Origin: Petaurus breviceps papuanus | Lineage: Eukaryota; Chordata; Mammalia; Diprotodontia; Petauridae | Direction: 5' to 3' | Length of the DNA stretch: 64,000 nucleotides | Assembly (NCBI GenBank): GCA_028583685.1 | Contig: JAMXIF010000031.1 | Location: 7,364,622-7,428,621, forward strand | Shown here: positions 35,509 through 46,373 of the stretch, in pieces | Layout of the letters: each line of letters begins with the position of its first letter | Position numbering within the stretch: the first letter of the stretch is position 1 | Made by a program: the position numbers and the translations under genes | Notes under the pieces: model-generated | What the model was told of the DNA's origin: nothing | Databases searched by the model: none | What the model saw: only the letters and a program-made list of their open reading frames with translations

Positions 35509-36572
35509 ATTTTCAAGCATTCTTGATGAAAAAAAAGAGCTGAATAGAAAATTTCTTTTTTTTTTTTTTTGCCTTTTGCCTTTTTTGGAGGGCAATTGGG
35601 GTTAAATAACTTGCCCAAGCTTACATAGCTAGTTTTTTTGTGTAGGTGTTAAGTGTCTGAGGCCAGAACCGAACTCACGTCCTCCTGACTCTGGGGCCAG
35701 TGCTTTACTCACTGAGCCATGTAGCCGCCCCGAAAATTTGACTTTCAAATACAAGAAGCAAAACAAGCAAGAGAAGCATGAGGAGGTAAAAAAGAAAAAG
35801 AAATCATAAGAAACTTATTAAAGTTAAACTATTTACATTCCTACATGGAAAAACTATAATTGTAACTCATTAGACTTTTCTCAGTATGAGGATAGTTGAA
35901 GGGAATATATATGTATGCATAGGAGGGTGTATGTGTATATAAATACATATGTGAGAGTAGGTATATGTGTGTACATGTATATATAGATAGAGGGTATAGG
36001 ATCAATTGAATAGGAAGGGATGATAGCTAAAAAATAAAATTAAGAGGTGAGAGAGGAATATAATGAGAGAATGAGAAAAGGAGAGATAGAATAGGGCAAA
36101 TTATCATATAAAAGAGGCAAGAGAAAACTGTTACAATGGAGGGGAAGAGAAGGAAGGTAAAAGGGAATGGGACAACCTTAGTCTCATTGAATTTGGTTTA
36201 AGGAGCAAATAACATACACACTCCTTTGGGTATCTTACCCTACAGGAAAGTAGGGGGAAGGGGATAAGAGGGAAGATGATAGAAGGGAGAGTAGATTTGG
36301 GGAGAGGGTAGTTAGAAGTACATATTTTTGAAATGTGACAGGGTCAAAGGAGAAAATAGAATAAGTGGGGGGCAGGATAGGATAGAGGGAAATATAGTTA
36401 GTCTTTCACAATATAACTACTATGGAAATGTTTTGTATAACTACACATGTACAATCTATATTGAATTGCTTATCTTCCCAGTGGGGGTGGGTGAGGAAGG
36501 AAGAAGGGAAAGAATCTGGAAATGAAAGTTTTCATAACAAATGTTGAAATAAAAAATAAAAATAAAATAAAA
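35509..36572 (+). mobile_element. HAL1 copy A, 3' part
   Basis: Resumes with 'tattttcaagcattcttgat', equivalent to 46,675 in copy B, i.e. the ORF1 C-terminus (LMK..ELN..F). After the SINE at 35,555-35,731 it continues with the 3' UTR collinear to copy B and ends in an A-rich taaaaataaaataaaa run. About 290 bp of ORF1 present in copy B are missing between 33,716 and here. There is no ORF2. Confidence 0.88.
35555..35731 (-). repeat. tRNA-derived marsupial SINE, antisense, nested in HAL1 A
   Basis: T-tail at left, 'ggggttaaataacttgccca', 'agtgtctgaggccag', and the head complement ending 'gccatgtagccgcccc'. TSD gaaaattt at 35,547-35,554 and 35,732-35,739. Confidence 0.93.
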
Positions 36573-37473
36573 TACATTTTTAAAAATTACTACTTAATCA
36601 TTGGTCATAGACCAATATCTTATATGTGTACCAAGATAAGGTCAAAATGGATATATAACCTAGATATAAAGAGAGATATTACAAGAAAATCTGAAGAACA
36701 TGGAACTTATTACCTATGAGACTTATGGAGAGATGAACAATTTATGAATAAACAAGAAATAAAGGGCAGCATGAAGTATAAAATGAGTAATTTCAATTAT
36801 GTTAAATTTAAAAGTTTTTGAACAAATAAAACAAATGTACCCAAGATTAGAAGGAATGCAGAAAATTGGGAGGTGGGGGTGGATTTTATAGACAGTTTCT
36901 CAGATAAAGGTCCCATATCTCAAATACATAAAGAACTTTATAAAATCTATAAGAATATGTCATTTCCCAATTAATAAATGGTTAAAAGATATGAATAGGT
37001 AGTTTTCCAATGAAGAAATCAAAATAATTTATAGACATGAAAAAATGCTCTAAAACATTATTGATGAGAGAAATGCAAACTAAAATAACCTTGAGATATC
37101 ATTTTATACCTCTTAGATTTGCTAAAATAACTGAAGGGGAAAGTGACAAATGTTGGAGTAGATATGGTAAATCTGGGACACTAATTCATTGTTGGTGGAA
37201 CTATGAAGGGATCTAACCCTTTTGGAGAGCAATCTGGAATTATGCTCAAAGAGTTATTAAATTAAATTATTAAATAATACCCTTTGACCCTGCAATACCA
37301 CTACTTGATCTGTTTCCAAAGATGATTAGGGAAAAAGGAAAAGAACCTATATGCTCTAATATATTTATAGCACATCTCTTCGTGGTAGCAAAGAACTGGA
37401 AGTCGAGGGGACACCCATCAAATGGGGAATGACTGAAAAATGAATACTACTGTGCAATAAGAAATGATGAGCT

Positions 37474-37633
37474 AGGGGCGGCTAGGTGGCGCAGTAAATA
37501 GAGCACTGGCCCTGCAGTCAGGAGGACCTGAGTTCAACTCTGACCTCAGACACTTAACATAAAAACTAGCCATGTGACCTTGGGCAAGTCACTTAACCCC
37601 AATTACCCTCCAAAAAAAAAGACAAAAAAAAAA
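37474..37633 (+). repeat. tRNA-derived marsupial SINE nested in L1
   Basis: Complete head (ggggcggctaggtggcgcag) to A-rich tail. Perfect 15-bp TSD aagaaatgatgagct at 37,459-37,473 and 37,634-37,648. Confidence 0.96.
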
Positions 37634-37877
37634 AAGAAATGATGAGCTCGATGAGCTAAGAAAAACATGTATAGGCTTGCATGAAATAATGAAGAGTCAA
37701 ATGAGCAGACCCAAGAAAATGTTGTACACAGTAATATCAATATTTTTTAAGAGTAATTTTGAGCAACTAAGTAATTTTGATTATTATAAATACCCAAATT
37801 AACTGCAAAGGACCTATGAAGGAAAATGCTATCTTCATCCAGAAAAAGAACTGATAAATAGAAGTATGTATAGATTT

Positions 37878-37878
<1 letters not shown>

Positions 37879-37918
<40 letters not shown>

Positions 37919-37937
37919 ACACACATACTCACACACA
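37879..37937. repeat. (CA)n microsatellite
   Basis: About 20 CA units, then interrupted CA units, inside the L1 3' UTR. A shadow frame on the minus strand comes from it. Confidence 0.96.
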
Positions 37938-38155
37938 TTTGTGTCTAATGGCAGCCATTTCTGGGGCATACTGGAGGAGCAGAAAAAGGGGGGAAAAGAA
38001 AGTTATACCTTAACTTTAGTATATATTTAAAAGGAATAGCAAGTTGTACACAATAGATTTGCAGTTTCATGTACAAGAATCTTTTTTCCCTTTACTCTAA
38101 AATGCTTTTGTTTCTTAAGTTTAGAATAAAATAAATAAATAAATGCTTATTGAAT

Positions 38156-38446
38156 GAAAAAAAAAGTGTTACTTAACCTGAATAATTTGTATACCTCTCT
38201 AGCTTTTATATCATTTAGACATTCAGACACAGGAGCTGGCTAAATCAGCTTACAATAAGCTATACCTGCATATACTATTGATAGATATTTACTGTGAACA
38301 GTACCATACGATGATTACCTGGGATGTCAGGATAATTGTCCTTATTATTTTAAACTGATTTTTTTTCCTAACACAATGTATATTTGGAAATTTTCAAGTA
38401 TATCTCAGCTGATCTTTGCAAAGGACTACAAAATTTCCAGCCCTAG
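38156..38446. other. Stretch with no recognised gene or repeat
   Basis: Nothing recognised. Confidence 0.4.
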
Positions 38447-38600
38447 AAAGAATGTAACTCCTCTAAGACTGCCAGTTTTGTAAGCATTGCTATGGGAACA
38501 TGTGACACCAGAAGTAATCATAGCAACAGAGCAGATTTTTAAGTGCGTTTCCTTGACTTGGAAACTTTTGAGTTTGTAATGGAGAATTCCAGGAAGATGG
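38447..38600. repeat. Unclassified repeat, copy 2 (pair with 31,593)
   Basis: Direct-orientation homologue of 31,593-31,755 at roughly two-thirds identity by eye. See that entry for matching blocks. Confidence 0.65.
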
Positions 38601-39600
38601 AGAAAGCAAGTGAATCCCATCTTGGCTAAGGAACGTCAAGGGGACGTATTGGAGTCAAAGTGGGGGTTCTGTCCTATGCAGATTTTGTACTGGTTGCTAT
38701 TGCAGACAATGGAGCATAGGAACTAAGGACTTGAGCAAGAGGTTGCCAGAAGCTGATGGATAACAGCTGAAACTGCCCCAGGGCAACCTGGACTCCGCTT
38801 CCCACCCCTGCTAGCTAAAAGAAGCTTATCCCCTATATGTTCAGCTCAGTCATGGAAAGATTACTTCTTGTTTCCCCTCCTGCCCTTGGGCAGGAGGAAA
38901 GAGCCATGTGGTTTGTTGCTTTCAGATTGCTAGGCAAAAACAGTTAGTATTTAAATTTCATTCCCAGTTACCTCATTTGAATTCTTGTGTTTTTCATTTG
39001 ACATAAAATTGGTCAATTTTCTAGTATAATACAAAACCAAGAGCAAGAAGTTTTTCCCTTAAAAAGATGAGAAGTGCTGCTCCCCTCTAGAAGAGAAATA
39101 GTTGCAGGGAAGCAGGGATCATAATACAACAAAGCATAAGAAGCAGCCTCTATCCCCTCTCTTTGTGGAGCGGGAATTGAACCCTATCTGCCTGAACCCA
39201 GATCCAACGGCCCTTTGCAGGGAAGTATCCCTAACCTACTCCTCCTGTGACCAGGGTGACAGAAGGTTAGCTGAAATTCCCAGTACATTAGAAATTCCCT
39301 CTATGGAAGATAGAAGCAAGAGGAAGGACAGAGGCAAGACTCATGAAAGATGAAAACATCACAGTGTATACCTCTTCCACTAAAAGGGCAATGGACTGAA
39401 AATACAGATCCTGGGTTCAAATCCAGCTTACGCTATTTGGGGTGCGAGCTGCACAAGTGAGGTACTACCTATCTGCCAAGTCATAATACCAAAACCCAAG
39501 TCATATATACAAAAGAGGAGAATGACAGCTTTCAGACAAGAGCAGGGACCTCTGGGGCAAAGAAGACATATGGTCAGGGAATTTCTACATCAAAGTACCT
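38601..39600. other. Mostly unrecognised; MIR-like trace near 39,380-39,470
   Basis: 'gatcctgggttcaaatccag' at about 39,405 is a tRNA-type B-box of an old SINE. The rest, including the 83-codon frame at 39,102-39,353, is unrecognised. Confidence 0.45.
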
Positions 39601-39618
39601 ATTAGAAATTGGGACATA

Positions 39619-39777
39619 AGGGGCAGCTAGGTGGCGTAGTAAATAGAGCACCAGCCCAGGAGTCAGGAAGACCTGAGTTCAAATGTGATCTCAGACATGT
39701 AACACAAAAACCAACCTTGGGCAAGTCACTTAAGCCCAATTGCCCTCCCCTCCCCCCTCCAAAAAGCAAAAAAGAAA
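39619..39777 (+). repeat. tRNA-derived marsupial SINE
   Basis: 'ggggcagctaggtggcgtag' to an A/G-rich tail; an internal deletion removes part of 'ctagccatgtgacc'. TSD gaaattgggacata / gaaattggaacata at 39,605-39,618 and 39,778-39,791. Confidence 0.93.
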
Positions 39778-39791
39778 GAAATTGGAACATA

Positions 39792-39977
39792 TATAATCCT
39801 TCTTTACAACTTGACTAATGTTTAATGTGAAGGTATTTGGAGATCCAATATTTGATTGCATGCAGCCATGGTGGGGGAGGGGGGTAGGAGAGGGAGAGGG
39901 AGAAAATTTGAAACTCAAGGGATTGTGGAATTGAATGTTGTAAACTAAAAGCAAATAAATAAATTTAAATAAAAAAA
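39792..39977 (+). repeat. L1 3' end fragment
   Basis: 'gagaaaatttgaaactcaag', 'ttgaatgttgtaaactaaaa' and a taaataaataaattt tail are an L1-type 3' terminus. It is followed by gttgggacatgg, which resembles the target left of the adjacent SINE, so SINE and L1 share a target neighbourhood. Confidence 0.75.
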
Positions 39978-39989
39978 AGTTGGGACATG

Positions 39990-41600
39990 GCTAGGCAAGA
40001 TGAATGACCAGAAAAGTGGCTGAGATAAGCTGCAGAAGGGGGGGGGGGGAAAGGGGAGGGGTTAGCAACAAAAGCTAGGCTCTATACAATCAGAGGAGGA
40101 ATCACAAAGTAGTAGTAGCAGCAGCAGGGCTTCCTCAGGGGTTACTTATCCAACTCCCATTTGCATTGGTAGGCCACCTTCCCAGAAAAGCAGCTTACTA
40201 CTATTCTCAGTGTTCTAGGGGTAACTGCAAGTCAAGCTACCCTACCAGTGTGTTCCTCATCATCAATGAATGGATTTCCACTAACTTTTAGAAAAGGAAT
40301 TTACCAAGAAGATACAGCAAGAACAAATGGGACAAAACAATCCCTCAAGCCAGGGGCACACAACTACCCATGTACACACAAGGTCCCTGAAGAAAATTAA
40401 CTCAAACTCAAAGTACAGTGGTGGTGAGCACAGGCATAAAGAGCACATGTAACAAAGGGGTACCTCACAGGTCCTGGTACTGCTCCTACTGATAAGACGT
40501 TTTCTTCTTTCTTAAGAGTCCTTATGAAGTTCTAGATATAGATCTCTGCTGGGCTCTGAGGATCGGTACCTCCATTGAGTCCACCATGATGGGTCTTGCT
40601 CCGGAAACTGTCACTGTCCTTTTCTTGCATCTGTCTCTGGTACTTCCTCTGTTGCTGGCCACTAACACTCTGACAATCACTATTATAGCCTTTAGTCACT
40701 GACAGGACTCCTGATGAGAGTTAGGAGTCCCCCAAATTACTTAAATGACTCCCCAAAAGGAATATTCTTTTGCCTAAGATCAGGAAAGAATAAACAAAAG
40801 AATTGGGGCTCCATGTGTTAATGGAAATATGGTTGCTAGATGGAAAAGAGGTCAGGCACCATCCTGCTTCATATCTCTCAGGCTAAAAGCTTGTTACATT
40901 TCAGAATGGAGGCAGGAGAACAGAGATTCAGTTTCTACTTTTCTCAGGAAACCTTCCTTTTGTCTTCAGTATGCTTCTCTCTGCTCCTGGCAGAGGATCA
41001 AATGAGATTAGTATTCATAAAGTGTTTAGCATGATGCTTGGTATTTAGTAAATATTTATTCCCTTCCTGACCGTATGGCATTTTCAACTATTCCGTTTCT
41101 AAATAATTTGGTCATTGAGTAGGGTGTGGGGAAGAAAGTGAAACTCTTTCCTTACCATTACCTCCAAGGGCATTATCCTCTCCAGGGCCTTGGCAAAAGT
41201 TACTAGAATGGAAAGTGGGGCCGCCAAAGGGTAATATAGTGATATAACCTATCTGGGAACAATGGCAGTGTTTATTTGATCATGATTCATGGCTCCAGGA
41301 GGGAAGTAGATACAGGGGAAGACAAAAGAGTATGCTCACAAGATCAAAGCAGTTAGCAAGAAGAGGACCAGAGAACAGGACATGAAGAAAGACGTGGTTA
41401 CTGTGCCTTTTTTGGAAATCAGTCTGGATGATTTAGTCACTGGCTCTAAGTTTCTCGAGATGGACAGTAGGGTATGAACTGGGACACAATTGACTCACCT
41501 CCTTTCTGGTCATACAGATTCTTGGTAATGTCATTTATGTTACTTTCTTATATGAATCTTTGGTAATAAGTTATCAGTCACTTATATTGATTATAAATCT
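39990..41600. other. Stretch with no recognised gene or repeat
   Basis: Unique-looking, with a G-run at 40,038-40,048 and an (agc)n-like patch near 40,114. No gene recognised. Confidence 0.4.
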
Positions 41601-41604
41601 TTTC

Positions 41605-41790
41605 CACTGTTTCTTAGCTGCGTGACCCTGGGCAAATCACTTAACCTCTGTTTGCCTTGGTTTCCTCAACTACAAAATGAGGATAATAACAGCATCTGCC
41701 TCACAGAGTTGCTATGAGGATCAAATAATATTTGCAAAGCAATTAGCACAATGTCTAGAACAGAGTAGTATTACATGAATGTTCATTCCA
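41605..41790 (+). repeat. CORE-SINE (Mar1/MIR type)
   Basis: 'gctgcgtgaccctgggcaaa', 'ctacaaaatgaggataataa' and 'tgctatgaggatcaaataat' show a good CORE/MIR body. Confidence 0.87.
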
Positions 41791-41794
41791 TTCC

Positions 41795-42290
41795 TTTTGG
41801 ATCACCTGAATTCGTGATTCTTCTGAGTTGTTCTTAATTCAGTCATATAACACTACAAAGGAAAATAATGGTGTTAAAAAGACAGGCTTTTGTGGCAGGA
41901 AGCTTCTTGGGATCATCAAAAATGCACTGTATTTCCTTAAATATGATCCAACTCATTTTCCTTTTCCTCTAATTCTGGGCCCATCCAGATATATATACTG
42001 ACAAACTAAGTAACTGGACTGCCCATTCATCTGTATGTCATAATCTGCATTCTTCCTTCATTTGGTTTTCCTGCGTGAATTGCTAGGCTGCTTCTCTTTT
42101 GAGAGGCTATGGATCTTATTGAGGAGGCCCTGTAGTGTTTAGTGAACCATGAAACCTCCCTAAGCATCTAACTTAAATAGAGAAAATAATCTGTTTCTTC
42201 GAAATGCAACTCAAAGAGGCAATAATTGGAAAATGGGAATAGGTACTATCACCTGAAAGAACACAGAAATCTAAATAAGTATTATAAGTA
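41795..42290. other. Stretch with no recognised gene or repeat
   Basis: Nothing recognised. Confidence 0.4.
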
Positions 42291-42294
42291 AGAT

Positions 42295-42790
42295 AGCTGG
42301 AAGGAAAAAGCAAGAACATTCCAGGCATAGGGGAGAGTCTATACAAAGGAGAAAAAAGATAGAATATTATATATGGAAAACAGCAATCAATCAAGGAGCA
42401 TTTTAAAATTACCTCTTATGTACCTAGAAATGGAGAAGAAATTATTGATACAAATACAAAGAAAGAAACAATCTCTACTCTCTAGGAACTTACATTCTAA
42501 CATAGGCCAATCTGGAAGCAACATAAGAGTGAGGAAGAGTAATGTGTAATCAACCTGGAAAGAGAGGCTAGAGCTAAACTGTGAAGGGCTTTAAAAACCA
42601 GAGGTAACTCTATTTTATCCTAATAGCAATGGGAATGAATGAATGAATGTTTATTATTATCAAGTGTTTATTATGTGCTGGTCATTGTATTAAAGGCTGA
42701 ACATAAAAAAAAAAAACAAGCAAGCCTGACAGGCCCTGTCCTCAAGGAGTTTATATTCTAATGGAGAAGGCAACACATAAAAGGAGACCT
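42295..42790 (+). repeat. Ancient dispersed repeat ('TATGTGCCAGGCACT' family), long copy
   Basis: Internal part 'aagaacattccaggcatagg' and 'tgaagggctttaaaaacc', then the terminal-type block 'gtttattatgtgctggtcat', 'ctcaaggagtttatattcta'. A (gaat)n patch lies near 42,635. Confidence 0.6.
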
Positions 42791-43009
42791 GTAGTTGGAA
42801 AGGGGGAAGGAAGAAGGTGAAATGATTAGAAAGTGGCGTGTTGTGTATGTAAAACAGCATACACATAGTTATTATTATCAATAGTGTCAGGATACAAATA
42901 TCACGCTGCATGTGCCTCCCTGGTCTCAGTGTAGAAGGGATGAACTATCTAGGTACAGAATAAGAGACCTATTGCCAGACATGATCAATGTGTTGATTTG
43001 TTTTGTTTA

Positions 43010-44060
43010 GTGGTTCTTTGTTGTTGGTAGGATTCCAATGGGGTGAGAGAGAAAGAATTACTGAAATTACAGGAAAATAAAGCATTTATTTACTCAATAC
43101 TCAAATAGATCTGTGATCTTCAAAAGTTCACCCCAACAACCCACCCATGTCTGACTTTTCTCTGGGATTTTTTTTTCAATGTTCTTGCATAAATCAACCA
43201 CAGGGAGTTCACTTGTTGCAGCCTTCCTTAATTTCTCCTGTAATATTCTGGTTGTCTACCTATCATTTCTCACCCTCAACACATGATAAATCCATTTTCT
43301 CTTCCTATCATTTAGTTTCTTGTGGATATGTTTTACTACTATTCTTTTTTTGAGTACCTGATTGCCTATATATTGCAGCCTGCACACACTCACAACATGC
43401 CTCTTCATTGCCCTCTGTGTGATACTCATTTTTAATTCCTTAAGTACTGCTGTATTCCATGTCTCACTCCCATACAGCAATATCAATAGTATAATGGCAT
43501 TAAAAAGATGGCCATCTGCTTCCATGGATTGTTTAGGGTCATTAAAGGAGTCTTGCCATTTTAAAAAGGCAATCCATTCTACTGTCCTTCTCCTGTTCAA
43601 CTATGAGGTCATCTATATTGTCATCTCCTGACAGGCATACTAATGTACAAGTTTTATAGCTCATCTATGCAAATGCATGTCATAATCTTGACAACAGACA
43701 TTCACTATCTTCCATATGCGGATGGTCATACCAGACTCCTTTAAGTGGCTATGGGTGATGTAACTGCCATAATACCATCTATAAAAAGGATCACTGGGAG
43801 AATCTCATCATCCACAGGGAATCCCTCTTCAACTTGGACTCAAAATGGATCTTCTCTATTACAATGACTAATGCCTGTCACAGCAAGCATACTTTTCTTC
43901 ACTTTATGCCTTACCTGATATGGTAAGAAGGTCATTGAACAGGACTGTTTATATTGATATCTTTCAAGGAATATCGAATGACTTTGATGTATGGAAAGAA
44001 GACACTTCTTGAAAAAGAGCTCGTAAGGCAGCATTTTGTTTTACTGAATCAAAAGTTGTG
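43010..44060 (-). mobile_element. Old RTE-clade LINE relic, C-terminal region
   Basis: The minus-strand frame at 43,600-43,256 reads YGSETWNTAVLKELKMS, then QYIGNQVLKKRIV, matching the region after the reverse transcriptase of RTE-type LINEs (pattern YGCExWN...L..RR.LG..R..H..N). Upstream, 44,030-43,620 carries broken scraps of reverse transcriptase. It is clearly diverged from BovB and may belong to the same group as 59,120-60,830. No ends or TSD found. Confidence 0.75.
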
Positions 44061-45693
44061 GATGTTTAGGTAACCAATAAGCAATAAGCAGATGGGATAT
44101 TATATTCACTATATATTTCACTTAGTTGTAAAATGAAATTTAAAAAAATTTTAAATGATGTAGGGTTCTTTAAAAAAAATCTCACACTTCACCAATAGAT
44201 GTCATAATCTAACCCACAGAATCATAGACAAAGTTAGGAAAGACCTAGATGGTGGAGTAGAAGCACGGACTTGGAATAAGTTCCCGCTCTAATCACTTCT
44301 AATACATGTAAAAAAAAAATGACTCTAAACAAATTTTAGAGCTTACAGAACCCACAAAATGACAGAGAAAAACAAATCTGCTGAAGGCAGCCTGGAAGGT
44401 CCACAGGAAGGGTCTCTGACACCAGGCTAGGAGCCCAGCACAGTCCAGCATGAGCCATGCAGTTCTGGCCCCAGGGCAGCCCTGACCAACAGCACAGACC
44501 AGCCAAAGCAGACTTCGGGAGAGTGAATCACCAACAACTGTGGTGGTTTCCAGACTTTTCAACCCACAAACACCAAAGAGAGAGTAAAAGGTCAGTGGGG
44601 AACTCTGTTGGAACAGGGGGACAGAAGAGCATGGTCTGACCCCTGCCCCAGGGCAAGAAGTGGAGGAGCCATGGCAACTGCAGCTGCTGCCACATGGCTG
44701 CCCCTAGAGCTCCTGGCCTGCAGATTGTAGGGGAACCAAGTGACCATTCAGAGAGTAATCACTCTTGCTTTAACCTGCTTGGATCTGGATCGCAGTCTTG
44801 GGTGGTGGTCCTGGGGTATGTGGCCAGTGTGCCAGAGCTTGTTGGGGCTACAGAGAGGGCACCCTAATAATAGTTCTGGCAGCTGCAAAAACCCCAACAA
44901 TTTGGGACATAGCTCTCTGCAATCTGGAAGCAGAGTTCTACCATGACAAAGAGCTCAGAAGTCAAGTAATTGGGGGGTAACATGAGGAAGCACAATCAGA
45001 CCATAGAATCCTTTTTTGGAGACAAAAAGGAACAAAGCATGGAATGGGAGGAAGACAATGAAGTCAGAGCTGCTGCATCAAAAGCTTCCAAGAAAAATAT
45101 GAATTGGTTACAGGCCATGGAGGAACTCAAAAAGTATTTTGAAAATCAAGTAAGAGAAGTGGAGGAAAAATTAGGATGAGAAATGAGAATGATGCAAGAA
45201 AATCATGAAAAGCAAGTCAACAGACTGCTAAAGGAGACCCCCCAAAATACTGAAGAAAATAACACCTTAAAAAATAGACTAACGCCAATGGCAAAAGAGG
45301 CCCAAAAAGCCAATGAGGAGAAGAATGCCTTAAAAAGTTGAATTTGCCAGATGGAAAAGGAATTTCAAAAACTCATTGAAGAGAATAATTCCTTCAGAAT
45401 TAGATTGGAGCAAATGGAAGCTAATGACTTTATCAGAAATCAATATATTATTAAACAGATCCCAACAAATGAAAAAAATAGAAGGCAATGTGAAGTATCT
45501 CACTGGAAAAATCACTGACCTGGAAAATAGATCCAGGGGAAACCATTTAAAAATTATTGGACTACATGAAAGCCATGATAAAAAAAAAAAGAGCCTAGAC
45601 ACCATCTTTCAAGAAATTCTCAAGCAAAATTGCCCTAATATTCTAGAACCAGAGGGCAAAATAGAAATTGAAAGAATTCACTGATCCCCTCTT

Positions 45694-46373
45694 TTTTTTT
45701 TTAATCAATCGGGGTTAAGTAACTTGCTCAAGGTTACACAGCCAGTTATTTCTTGGTGTGTAGCAGCAAGCACCCCAGCGTCCCCAGGGTCACTGCCAAC
45801 ACAGGTTCTTGGATCTGTTTTGATAAAGGAAAGCAACTCAAAATGGGTTAACAAGCTTACTTTAATCAGTCAGATGTGTATTGTTCACCTAGTTCAGGGG
45901 GAAAAGGTCAGCACCCCGAACTTCAAAGTATACAGGCAGAATTATCAAGACAGAAACAGATCAAGTAGACAGCTTTCCAAACTGTCCAGCCATTACATCC
46001 ATACCAAATCAACATCTGGGTTTTTCAAAGCCGGGGGAGCTCTGGACAATGGCTTCCAAGAATCCATATCAAATCACAGAACACTTCTCAAAGTGAGCCC
46101 CAAAAACAAAGCTACACATCAGGGCTTATATAGCCTTCTCCTGGCTCAGAGAATGTAACAACCTTTTGGACCCACTGGCCAATCAAAAAGTATCAACTGA
46201 AAAACAAGCCTCCCACCCCAGACTCCAGGTGCACTTTAGCCTAGGGCAGGGAAGATCTTTAAATTTGCATTTCCATTACAGGGTGTGGTGCTGAATATCT
46301 AAGCCCAGATTTGATCCAGGTCATCTCAACACTGGAGCTGGTGCTCTTACTTGCTGAGCCACCTGGCCGCCCC
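45694..46373 (-). repeat. tRNA-derived SINE, antisense, nested in HAL1 B and split by an LTR
   Basis: Left part 45,694-45,758 (T-tail, 'ggggttaagtaacttgctca', 'acacagccagtt'), right part 46,281-46,373 ('cagatttgatccaggtc' and head complement ending 'gagccacctggccgcccc'). Perfect 16-bp TSD tcactgatcccctctt at 45,678-45,693 and 46,374-46,389. Confidence 0.93.
45759..46280 (-). mobile_element. Solo LTR of an endogenous retrovirus
   Basis: A ~522-bp TG...CA element inside the SINE, with 5-bp near-identical flanks (45,754-45,758 and 46,281-46,285). Minus orientation is inferred from a ctatataagc TATA-like box and an attaaa signal in the right order on that strand. Five-base duplications fit class I or III. 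No internal region is present. It resembles the LTR at 54,332 at its first ~30 bases. Younger than SINE and HAL1 B. Confidence 0.82.

Larger units (their letters stand above)
36595..38155 (+). mobile_element. L1 fragment: ORF2 C-terminus and 3' UTR
   Basis: 'gaccaatatcttatatgtgt', 'ggtcaaaatggatatataac', 'gagagaaatgcaaactaaaa' and 'tttggagagcaatctggaat' are the same ORF2 region as at 22,110-22,740. It continues into a different, older 3' UTR ending 'aaataaataaataaatgc'. A SINE is nested at 37,474-37,633 and a (CA)n lies at 37,879-37,937. Confidence 0.87.

Noticed and set aside
37879-37937. Repeated units suggesting a CRISPR-like or designed array
   Set aside because: It is a plain (CA)n microsatellite. 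No direct-repeat and spacer pattern exists anywhere in this window, which is clearly vertebrate DNA.
36575-38165. TSD for the L1 at 36,595-38,155 (ttactacttaa versus gttacttaa)
   Set aside because: Too short and imperfect to claim; the left edge abuts the A-rich end of HAL1 copy A.
39150-39440. tRNA-like text (agcgggaattgaaccc and ctgggttcaaatccagc)
   Set aside because: I could not fold a cloverleaf with acceptor and anticodon arms; it reads as old tRNA-derived SINE remnants.
28560-40600. Similarity between 28,560-28,640 and 40,500-40,580
   Set aside because: Only short scattered matches (cctgaagtt/tatgaagtt, ctctgctgg/ctcttctgg); below what I can support by eye.
45724-46158. 144-codon open frame
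   Set aside because: It starts in an antisense SINE and runs through the solo LTR; not a gene.
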